Of a DNA stretch of 64,000 bases, positions 43,879-53,693 are shown one piece after another (position 1 is the stretch's first letter; the number at the start of each line of letters is the position of its first letter). Origin of the DNA: Acidobacteriota bacterium (lineage in GTDB: Bacteria > Acidobacteriota > Vicinamibacteria > Vicinamibacterales > CAVVIG01); contig JADZED010000027.1 of assembly GCA_020850715.1 (NCBI GenBank), positions 1 to 64,000 of the forward strand, given 5' to 3'. The position numbers and the translations under genes were made by a program. Under the pieces are notes generated by a model. The model saw only the letters and a list, made by a program, of their open reading frames with translations, was not told the DNA's origin and ran no database searches.

Positions 43879-46520
43879 CGAAAGTTTCTCTCGGGATTAG
43901 ACACCGGAAATCCCGAAATGGACAGCGGCGCGGCATCCCGGCGCCGGTCCCGCACCGCCTCGTCCGCTGCCACCCCGTCGGCGCCGCCCGACCGCCCCCC
44001 CCGGCCGTTGGCGTCCGCGCCGGCGCGTCCGGACGGCCCCGCCGGGCTCAGTCCCGCCGCCGATTTCCCGCGGATCCGCATGCCGTAGAACGATCGCCAC
44101 ACGAACACCAGCGAAAGAGCGAAAAACGCCGCCGCCAGCGAGCGGGTCAGCCACGGCCCGGTGTCGGCCGTCAGCGTCACCGCGAGCTCGACCGCCAGCA
44201 GCCCGAACAGCGTGGTGAACTTGATCACCGGGTTCAGCGCGACCGACGACGTGTCCTTGAACGGGTCGCCCACTGTATCACCAACGACCGTCGCCGCGTG
44301 CAGCGGCGTCCCCTTGGTCTGCAGCTCCACTTCCACGATCTTCTTGGCGTTGTCCCACGCGCCCCCCGCGTTGGCCATGAAGATCGCCTGGTACAGCCCG
44401 AAGAGCGCGATCGAAATCAGGTAGCCGATGAAGAAGTACGGCTCGTAGAAGGCGAACGCCAGCGTCGCGAAGAACACGACGAGGAAGATGTTGAGCATGC
44501 CCTTCTGCGCGTACTGCGTGCAGATCTCCACGACGCGCTTGCTGTCGGCCACCGAGGCCCGCTCGACCCCGTCGAGCCGGATGTTCGCCTTGATGAACTG
44601 CACCGCGCGATAGGCGCCGGTCGTGACCGCCTGCACCGATGCGCCGCTGAACCAGAAGATCACCGCGCCGCCCGTGATCAATCCGAGCAGGAACGGCGGG
44701 TGCAGGATCGACAGCATCTCCGTGTTGCGCGTCAGCCCGTCGGTGAGCAGCACGATGATCGAGAAGATCATCGTCGTCGCACCGACCACCGCCGTGCCGA
44801 TGAGCACCGGCTTGGCCGTCGCCTTGAACGTGTTGCCGGCGCCGTCGTTCTCCTCCAGCAGGTGCTTCGCCCGCTCGAAGTCGACGTCGAGGCCGAACTC
44901 GCGGCGCAGCTCTTCGCGGATGCCCGGCCGCTGTTCGATGACCGAGAGCTCGAACACCGACTGCGCGTTGTCGGTCACCGGGCCGTAGGAGTCGACCGCG
45001 ATCGTCACCGGCCCCATGCCGAGGAACCCGAACGCGACCAGGCCGAAGGCGAACACCGCCGGCGCCTGCATGAGCGTGCCGAGGCCGGCGAGGCTCACCC
45101 AGTAGGCGATCGACATGAGCCCGACGATCACCAGACCGAGCCAGTACGCGCTGAAGTTGCCGGCGACCAGCCCCGACAGGATGTTGAGCGAGGCGCCCCC
45201 TTCCCGGGCCGAGGTGACGATCTCGCGGACGTGGCGCGACTCGGTCGAGGTGAACACCTTCACCAGCTCGGGAATGATCGCGCCGGCCAGCGTGCCGCAC
45301 GTGATCACCGTCGAGAGCTTCCACCAGAGCGTGCCGTCGCCCAGGCCGGGCACCAGCACCCACGACACGGCATAGGTGATCGCGACCGAGACCGCCGAGG
45401 TGAGCCAGACCAGCGTCGTCAGCGGCGCCTCGAAGTTCATCGCGCCGGCGTGCTGGTACCTCCCGCGCGCGATCCGGTCGTTGACGAAGTAGGAGACGCC
45501 GCTCGCCACGATCATCATGATCCGCATGGCGAAGATCCAGACGAGCAGCTGCACCTGCACGCGCGGATCGGCGACCGCCACCAGGATGAACGAGATCAGC
45601 GCCACGCCGGTGACGCCGTAGGTCTCGAAGCCGTCGGCGCTCGGGCCGACCGAATCGCCGGCGTTGTCCCCGGTGCAGTCGGCGATCACGCCAGGGTTCC
45701 GCGCGTCGTCTTCCTTGATGTTGAAGACGATCTTCATCAGGTCCGACCCGATGTCGGCGATCTTCGTGAAGATGCCGCCGGCAATGCGCAGCGCCGCGGC
45801 GCCGAGCGATTCGCCGATCGCGAACCCGATGAAACAGGCGCCGGCGTAGTCGGCCGGGATGAAGAGCAGGATGCACAGCATCAGCAGCAGCTCGATGCTG
45901 ATGAGCAGCATGCCGATGCTCATGCCCGCCTTGAGCGGAATCGCGTAGATGGGAAACGGCCGGCCGCCCAGGCTCGCGAACGCCGTGCGCGAGTTGGCGA
46001 ACGTGTTCACGCGGATGCCGAACCACGCCACGCTGTAGCTGCCGGCGATGCCCACCAGGCTGAACAGCAGGATGACGACCACCTTCACGGGCGCGAACCG
46101 CTGCAGGACGCCGAAATAGAACACCATGATCACGCCGATGAAGAGCTCGAGCAGCAGGATGAACTTCCCCTGCGTGATCAGGTAGGTCTTGCACGTCTCG
46201 TAGATCAGCTCCGAGACCTCGAGCATCGACGCGTGCACCGGCAGCTTCCTGGTCTGCGCGAAGACGAGCACGCCGAACAGCAGGCCCAGTCCGCTGACCA
46301 CCAGGCCGCCCATCAGCAGCGTCCGCCCGTCGACGCCGTTGAAGTCGACCGCCGACAGATCGGGCAGCACGAGGCTCGCTTCGCCGCCGCCGCGCTCCCC
46401 CACCGCCGCGGCCGCGCCCGCAGGCGCCTGCGCCCTCGCGCCGGGCGCGGCGATCAGGAACGTGAAGAAGACGAAGGCCGCCAGCAGCGCGCGGCGAATC
46501 ACGGTGTGCGTCACACGCAT
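43875..46520 (-). CDS. hppA: Membrane-bound proton-pumping pyrophosphatase
   Basis: An 881-residue membrane pyrophosphatase. Active-site blocks ADIGSDLMK, EDDARNPGVIADCTGDNAGDS and FKDTSSVALNPVIKF are present, with about 16 helices. GNTFKATAKP has Lys where K-independent H+-pumps do and Ala in K-dependent enzymes, so a K-independent proton pump is inferred. A signal-like N-terminus and a roughly 60-residue low-complexity Gly/Ala/Arg tail extend it beyond the usual 650-800 residues. ATG 46520 has GAGG next to it. Confidence 0.9.
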   Translation of the reverse strand: MRVTHTVIRRALLAAFVFFTFLIAAPGARAQAPAGAAAAVGERGGGEASLVLPDLSAVDFNGVDGRTLLMGGLVVSGLGLLFGVLVFAQTRKLPVHASMLEVSELIYETCKTYLITQGKFILLLELFIGVIMVFYFGVLQRFAPVKVVVILLFSLVGIAGSYSVAWFGIRVNTFANSRTAFASLGGRPFPIYAIPLKAGMSIGMLLISIELLLMLCILLFIPADYAGACFIGFAIGESLGAAALRIAGGIFTKIADIGSDLMKIVFNIKEDDARNPGVIADCTGDNAGDSVGPSADGFETYGVTGVALISFILVAVADPRVQVQLLVWIFAMRIMMIVASGVSYFVNDRIARGRYQHAGAMNFEAPLTTLVWLTSAVSVAITYAVSWVLVPGLGDGTLWWKLSTVITCGTLAGAIIPELVKVFTSTESRHVREIVTSAREGGASLNILSGLVAGNFSAYWLGLVIVGLMSIAYWVSLAGLGTLMQAPAVFAFGLVAFGFLGMGPVTIAVDSYGPVTDNAQSVFELSVIEQRPGIREELRREFGLDVDFERAKHLLEENDGAGNTFKATAKPVLIGTAVVGATTMIFSIIVLLTDGLTRNTEMLSILHPPFLLGLITGGAVIFWFSGASVQAVTTGAYRAVQFIKANIRLDGVERASVADSKRVVEICTQYAQKGMLNIFLVVFFATLAFAFYEPYFFIGYLISIALFGLYQAIFMANAGGAWDNAKKIVEVELQTKGTPLHAATVVGDTVGDPFKDTSSVALNPVIKFTTLFGLLAVELAVTLTADTGPWLTRSLAAAFFALSLVFVWRSFYGMRIRGKSAAGLSPAGPSGRAGADANGRGGRSGGADGVAADEAVRDRRRDAAPLSISGFPVSNPERNFR

Positions 46521-46535
46521 CCTCGAGGGTTACTG

Positions 46536-46541
46536 ATTCTA
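46536..46541 (-). promoter_or_regulatory. -10 box TAGAAT before hppA
   Basis: TAGAAT lies 15 nt before the hppA ATG on the minus strand, with GAGG in between, so hppA may be transcribed separately with a leader of about 8 nt. Confidence 0.4.
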
Positions 46542-46543
46542 CG

Positions 46544-47164
46544 TTACATTCCGCGCCGGCCGGCAGCCGGCGGCGCCGCCGCGCTCGAGATCCGGCGGGG
46601 CAGCGCCATCCCGCCGGTCAGGAAGATGCGGATGCCTTCTTCCACCGAGATGTCGGGAAACGACGCGCGGCCCCGCTCGAAGATCTGGATGTCGCCGAGA
46701 TACAGGTGGTTGGTCGGCACGTAGACCGCGACCAGCGGCTCCGGCCCCCGGCCCCGGTCGACCGAGAACTCCTTGGTCAGGAACCCCAGCACCAGCCCGC
46801 CGTCGGCCCCCTCGATCAGGACCACGCGCTTGAAGCCCGATTCGTTGTCGGGCGAGAAGGCCGCGATCAACTGCCGGACCGGCGCGTACACCGAACGGAA
46901 CAGCGGCACCCGCAGCAGGTACTGTTCGCCGGTCGACACGATCCGCCGCCCGATCACGTTGCGCGCGAACGCGCCGACGATGAGCAGCACGATCATCGTC
47001 GACAGCACGCCGAGGCCCGGGATGTGCCGCCCGAGCATCCGGTCGTAGATCGGCGTCGCCAGGCCGTCGACGGCGTTGAAGAGCCAGACCAGCGCCAGCA
47101 CGGTGATGACCAGCGGCACGATGGCGAAGAAGCCGGTGATGAAGCTGCGGCGCAGCCACTGCAT
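46544..47164 (-). CDS. DUF502 membrane protein
   Basis: A 206-residue DUF502-family protein with two N-terminal membrane helices (TGFFAIVPLVITVLALVW and LSTMIVLLIVGAF) and a soluble C-terminal part. VYVPTNHLYLGDIQIF is typical of the family. Function unknown in general; often near cell-envelope genes. ATG 47164 is 7 nt after the uppP stop; GTG 47167 is an alternative. Confidence 0.88.
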   Translation of the reverse strand: MQWLRRSFITGFFAIVPLVITVLALVWLFNAVDGLATPIYDRMLGRHIPGLGVLSTMIVLLIVGAFARNVIGRRIVSTGEQYLLRVPLFRSVYAPVRQLIAAFSPDNESGFKRVVLIEGADGGLVLGFLTKEFSVDRGRGPEPLVAVYVPTNHLYLGDIQIFERGRASFPDISVEEGIRIFLTGGMALPRRISSAAAPPAAGRRGM

Positions 47165-47171
47165 CACGCGT

Positions 47172-47975
47172 TCATCTCCATCCCGAGTACATCGCCACGA
47201 TCAGCGCCAGGCCCGCCGCGATCCGGTACCAGGCAAACGGCGCGAACCCCGAACGGCGCAGGATCGCCACAAACGGCCTGACCACGACCAGCGCCGTCAG
47301 GAAGGCCGCGACGAAGCCGATCGCGATCTCGCCCCCGCGCCCGGCCGACAGGTAGGAGCGGGCCTCCAGGAAGTCGTGGGCGAAGGCCGCGCACATCGTG
47401 GGCATCGCGAGGAAGAACGAGAACTCCGCCGCCGCGGGCCGGCTCAGGCCGAGCGCGAGCCCGCCCACCATCGTCGCACCCGAGCGCGACACGCCCGGAA
47501 CCAGCGCGAGCGTCTGGCACACGCCAATCCCCCCGGCTTTCCCGAGCGGCACGTCGTCGACGCTGTCGATCGACGCCGGCTGCACCGAGCGATCGGCCGC
47601 GAGCATCACGACGCCTCCCGCGATGAACGAGATCGCGATCACGAGCGGACTGTAGTAGAGCACCTGCTTGACGTAGCCGGCGAACATCGCCCCGGCGACC
47701 AGCGCGGGCAGCGTGGCGGCCCCGAGCATGACGGCGAACCGCCGCGCCTCGGGGCTGGACGGGAGTCCCGCGGCGACCGCAACGAGCTTCGCGCGATACA
47801 GCCACATCACCGCCAGCACCGATCCGAGCTGGATCATGACGATGAAGACGCCGCCGGGGTCGTCGTAGCCCAGGAGCCTGGCGCCGATGATGAGATGCGC
47901 CGTCGAGGACACCGGCAGGAATTCCGTCAGACCCTGCAGGACCCCGAGAAGCGCGGCTTGGACGTGAGTCGGCAT
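47172..47975 (-). CDS. uppP: Undecaprenyl-diphosphatase
   Basis: A 267-residue BacA/UppP. Active-site motifs are GLTEFLPVSSTAHL and PGVSRSGATM; about eight helices. It dephosphorylates undecaprenyl diphosphate to recycle the cell-wall lipid carrier. Position after secDF and before DUF502 puts it in an envelope operon with tgt at the head. Confidence 0.95.
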   Translation of the reverse strand: MPTHVQAALLGVLQGLTEFLPVSSTAHLIIGARLLGYDDPGGVFIVMIQLGSVLAVMWLYRAKLVAVAAGLPSSPEARRFAVMLGAATLPALVAGAMFAGYVKQVLYYSPLVIAISFIAGGVVMLAADRSVQPASIDSVDDVPLGKAGGIGVCQTLALVPGVSRSGATMVGGLALGLSRPAAAEFSFFLAMPTMCAAFAHDFLEARSYLSAGRGGEIAIGFVAAFLTALVVVRPFVAILRRSGFAPFAWYRIAAGLALIVAMYSGWR

Positions 47976-48029
47976 GTGCGCGCGTGCAGGGGCCGGACGC
48001 GGTCCGCCCGGGCGGCGCCGGCGGCGTCC

Positions 48030-49034
48030 CTACGACGCTCTTGCCTTCCGGGCCGGCTTCGCGCGCCGCGTCGGCTGCTGCGGCGCCGGGGGCGCGGAGG
48101 CCGCCCCCGGCGCGTGGCTCGCCGCGCGGACCGGCCCGGAGCCGCGCCAGAAGCTGACGGTCGCCGCCGCGATGAACACGCTCGAGTAGGTGCCCGTGAT
48201 GATGCCCACGATCATCGTGAACGCGAAGCCGTGCAGCACCTCGCCGCCGAAGAAGAACAGCGCGAGCGCCGTCAGCAGCGTCGTGCCGGAGGTGATGACC
48301 GTCCGGCCGAGCGTCTGGTTGACCGCCACGTTGATCACGTGGTTCAGCGAGTCGCGCCGCATCGACCGCAGGTTCTCGCGCACGCGATCGAAGATCACGA
48401 TCGTGTCGTTCATCGAGTAGCCGGTCATCGTGAGAATGGCGGCAATCACGTTCAGCGAGATGTCGTACCGGAAGAAGGCGAGGAACGACAGCGTGATGAG
48501 CAGATCGTGAATCGTCGCGACCACGGCGCCGACGCCGAAGCTCAGCTGATAGCGGAACGCCAGGTAGCCGAGAATGCCGATGAGCGACAGCACGGTCGCC
48601 CAGATCGCCTTCGATCGCAGCTCCTGGCCGACCGAGGGCCCCACGATCTCGGTGCCGACGATCGAGAAGGTCCCGATGCTCGCCTGCTTCAGCGCCGTCT
48701 CGATTGCCTGCCGTGTCGCCGTGAGCCCCTCGCCCGACTCCTGCCCCACCGTCGGCACGCGCACCATCGTCTGATGCTGCGACGGCTCGCCGTAGGCCTG
48801 CACCTGGATGTCGCCGCCGCCCGGCATCGATTCGAGGGCGGTGCGCACGGTCTGGTCGGAGGTCGGCTGCTCGAACTGCAGCACGACCACCGTGCCGCCG
48901 GCGAACTCGACGCCGCGCGGGATGCCCTTGGTGGCGATGGTGAAGACGCCGGCGAGGATGATGATCCACGACACGACGATCGCGTGCACGCGCCAGCGGA
49001 GGAAGTCGTAGTCGGGATTCTTGAAGATGTGCAT
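48030..49034 (-). CDS. secF: Protein translocase subunit SecF
   Basis: A 334-residue SecF with six helices. GVEFAGGTVVVLQF in the periplasmic part and GYSMNDTIVIFDRVREN are family blocks. Partner of SecD in proton-driven completion of Sec export. The C-terminal 40 residues are Ala/Pro/Arg-rich and specific to this protein. 3 nt after secD. Confidence 0.95.
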   Translation of the reverse strand: MHIFKNPDYDFLRWRVHAIVVSWIIILAGVFTIATKGIPRGVEFAGGTVVVLQFEQPTSDQTVRTALESMPGGGDIQVQAYGEPSQHQTMVRVPTVGQESGEGLTATRQAIETALKQASIGTFSIVGTEIVGPSVGQELRSKAIWATVLSLIGILGYLAFRYQLSFGVGAVVATIHDLLITLSFLAFFRYDISLNVIAAILTMTGYSMNDTIVIFDRVRENLRSMRRDSLNHVINVAVNQTLGRTVITSGTTLLTALALFFFGGEVLHGFAFTMIVGIITGTYSSVFIAAATVSFWRGSGPVRAASHAPGAASAPPAPQQPTRRAKPARKARAS

Positions 49035-49037
49035 GGC

Positions 49038-50636
49038 TCAGATTGAGAGGGTCGCGACCTGGCGCCGACGGCTCAGCTCGAGCTCGAAGAAGGTCTTCGA
49101 GACGAAGATCGAGGTGAACAGGTTCGACGCCAGACCGAAGAACAGCGTGACGGCAAAACCGCGGATCGGCCCCGTGCCGAACTGGAACAGGAACGCCGCC
49201 GAGATGAGCGCCGCCACGTGGGTGTCCACGAGCGTCCAGAAGACGCGCCCGAAGCCGGCGTTGATCGACGCGCGGACGCCGTGCTGCGCCTCCAGCTCCT
49301 CCTTGATCCGCTCGAAGATCAGCACGTTGGAGTCGACGCCGATGCCCATCGTCAGCACGAACCCGGCAATGCCGGGCAGCGTCATCACGGCGCCGATGTA
49401 GGCCATCATGCCGAGCAGGATCACGAGGTTGAAGAGCAGCGCGATGACGGCGTTGACGCCCGCCAGCCGGTAATAGAGCACCATGAAGAAGGCGACCGCG
49501 AGCAGGCCGGCAATCGAGGCCTCCACGCCGGAACGGATCGAATCGGCGCCCAGGCTCGGCCCGATCGTCTTCTCCTCGAGATAGGTGAGCCCCGCCTTGA
49601 GCGAGCCGGACCGCAGGATCAGCGCCAGGTTCTGCGTCTCCTCCTGCGTGAAGCTGCCCGTGATGCGGCCGTCGGTGGTGATTCGACCGTCGATCCGCGG
49701 CGCCGATTGCACCCGCCCGTCGAGGATGATCGCGAGCATGCGGCCGATGTTCGCGCCCGTCGCGTTGCCGAACCGCCGCCCGGCGTCCGGAGTCAGCGTG
49801 AAGGCGACCGCCGGCAGGTTGTTCTCGTCGAGCGTCGGCCGCGCGTTGCGCAGATCGGTGCCGGTGACGACCGCCGCCTTCCGCACCAGGTAGTACGACG
49901 TGGAGGTATCGCCCGGCGCACCCGACGAGCCGGGTACGATCTCCATGCCCGGCGGCACCTGCCCGTTGGTCATCAGCGCCTCCGGCGTCGACGCCGGCCC
50001 CTGCTCGACCAGCTTCAGCTCCAGCAGCCCGGTCGACTGGATGATGCCCTTCGCGCGCTCGACGTCGGTCACGCCGGGCAGCTGCACGAGGATCTGATCG
50101 CCGCCGGCGCCCTGCTGCGAAATGCTCGGCTCGGTCACGCCGAGCTCGTTCACGCGCCGTTCGATGGTCTCCCGCGCCTGGACGACCGCCTCTTCGCGCA
50201 GCCGCTGCTGGACGGCCGGCCGCATCGTGAACGTGTAGGTGCCGTTCACGCCGTTCCCGCGCTCGAAGTCGGTCTGGACTTCCGCCGCGGCGGCACGGAA
50301 CTCGGCGTCCTTGTCGGAGGGCACGCCTTCGACGCGGAACTCGGAGATCGAGGTCGTGTTCATGCTGCCGACCGCGATCTTGCGCGTCTCCAGATCGGCG
50401 CGGAGCCGCTCCATCTCCTGCTCGGTCTGCAGGCGCAGCGCATCATCGGTCTGGACCCGCAGGACGAGGTGCACCCCGCCCTTCAAGTCGAGGCCGAGCT
50501 TCAACTGCTTGGCGGCGAGGACGCCGGGCACCGGCAGCCCGTAGCGCGCCGCGAGGATGGGATACACGCCGACCGCGCCGAAGAGCACGAGCACGGCGAA
50601 TACGGTCGTCAGCTTCCAGCGAAGATTGCTTTTCAT
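49038..50636 (-). CDS. secD: Protein translocase subunit SecD
   Basis: A 532-residue SecD. LGLDLKGGVHLVL, the periplasmic P1 domain, and the membrane block GIGVDSNVLIFERIKEE are present. It acts with SecF and YajC at the Sec channel. Confidence 0.96.
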   Translation of the reverse strand: MKSNLRWKLTTVFAVLVLFGAVGVYPILAARYGLPVPGVLAAKQLKLGLDLKGGVHLVLRVQTDDALRLQTEQEMERLRADLETRKIAVGSMNTTSISEFRVEGVPSDKDAEFRAAAAEVQTDFERGNGVNGTYTFTMRPAVQQRLREEAVVQARETIERRVNELGVTEPSISQQGAGGDQILVQLPGVTDVERAKGIIQSTGLLELKLVEQGPASTPEALMTNGQVPPGMEIVPGSSGAPGDTSTSYYLVRKAAVVTGTDLRNARPTLDENNLPAVAFTLTPDAGRRFGNATGANIGRMLAIILDGRVQSAPRIDGRITTDGRITGSFTQEETQNLALILRSGSLKAGLTYLEEKTIGPSLGADSIRSGVEASIAGLLAVAFFMVLYYRLAGVNAVIALLFNLVILLGMMAYIGAVMTLPGIAGFVLTMGIGVDSNVLIFERIKEELEAQHGVRASINAGFGRVFWTLVDTHVAALISAAFLFQFGTGPIRGFAVTLFFGLASNLFTSIFVSKTFFELELSRRRQVATLSI

Positions 50637-50660
50637 GGCTCCGTAGGTCTGCCCGTCCCG

Positions 50661-53291
<2,631 letters not shown>

Positions 53292-53325
53292 TCGCCGGCG
53301 CGCCGCGCAAGATGAAATTTTTGAC

Positions 53326-53358
53326 TTTTCAGGTATGTTTGTGCTTGACACCTGAAAA
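53326..53358. promoter_or_regulatory. Inverted repeat overlapping the small-RNA promoter
   Basis: TTTTCAGGT and ACCTGAAAA form a perfect 9-bp inverted repeat, spaced 15 bp; the right arm begins at the last base of the -35 TTGACA. It may be an operator or the ddl terminator stem, whose right side ends AAAAA rather than T-rich. Confidence 0.55.
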
Positions 53359-53374
53359 ATCTCGACCATAATCT
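53345..53374 (+). promoter_or_regulatory. Strong promoter of the small-RNA/micro-ORF locus
   Basis: A consensus TTGACA (53345-53350) with TAATCT (53369-53374) at 18 bp, or CATAAT at 16 bp. Transcription would start near 53381. Confidence 0.75.
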
Positions 53375-53591
53375 ACATCTGGTATGAGGATGGTGCTGTC
53401 AGCCCATCCCTAGTGAGGTCGACCCGGGCTGTTTCGATCGCGGCGACCCCACCCTTCCGATACGTCGGAAGGTGCCTCCGAAGCGAAGAGCGCCGGACAT
53501 CGGGTGCGCGTGCCAGGCGGCAGCCACTAGAGCGATGGCCGTGAGCGCTCGTCGCACTCGAAGCCCAACGCGAAGGGGGGGATCACAGACA

Positions 53592-53642
53592 ATGGCGAAG
53601 AAAGCCAAGGGCGGGAAGAAGAAGGCCGGCAAGAAGCGCTAA
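53592..53642 (+). CDS. 16-residue Lys/Gly-rich peptide
   Basis: A 16-residue ORF, MAKKAKGGKKKAGKKR, nine Lys/one Arg, too short for the ORF track. A GGGGGG stretch lies about 11-16 nt upstream as a possible ribosome binding site, and a Rho-independent terminator starts 18 nt after the stop. The promoter-leader-ORF-terminator arrangement suggests expression. It resembles a tail of histone-like or ribosomal basic proteins and could bind nucleic acid; this is inference. Not excluded: a chance ORF inside an RNA gene. Confidence 0.5.
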   Translation: MAKKAKGGKKKAGKKR

Positions 53643-53658
53643 GCCGACCTCGCCCGTC

Positions 53659-53688
53659 AAAAAAGGGGGCGGCCGTCGCCCCCTTTTT
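53659..53688. terminator. Bidirectional Rho-independent terminator
   Basis: AAAAAA-GGGGGCG-GCCGT-CGCCCCC-TTTTT: 7-bp GC stem with A-run before and T-run after, so it works for the small RNA on the plus strand and for the HEAT-cyclophilin gene converging from the right. Confidence 0.9.
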
Positions 53689-53693
53689 CACTT

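Larger units (their letters stand above)
53381..53690 (+). ncRNA. Candidate structured small RNA with embedded micro-ORF
   Basis: From the predicted start to the terminator is a transcript of about 310 nt. It can form CCATC-C-CTAGTG (53404-53415) with CACTAG-AGC-GATGG (53525-53538), closing a domain of about 130 nt. That domain holds CACCCTTCCGA-TACG-TCGGAAGGTG, a near-perfect hairpin at 53450-53474. The first arm can instead pair with GGATGG at 53388, giving two alternative folds. I cannot match it to 6S, SRP, tmRNA or RNase P. It may be a free RNA or the leader of the 16-codon ORF. Confidence 0.55.

Noticed and set aside
44298-46724. 808-residue plus-strand ORF opposite hppA and DUF502
   Set aside because: His/Arg/Glu/Asp-rich shadow of the pyrophosphatase gene with no domain or signal.
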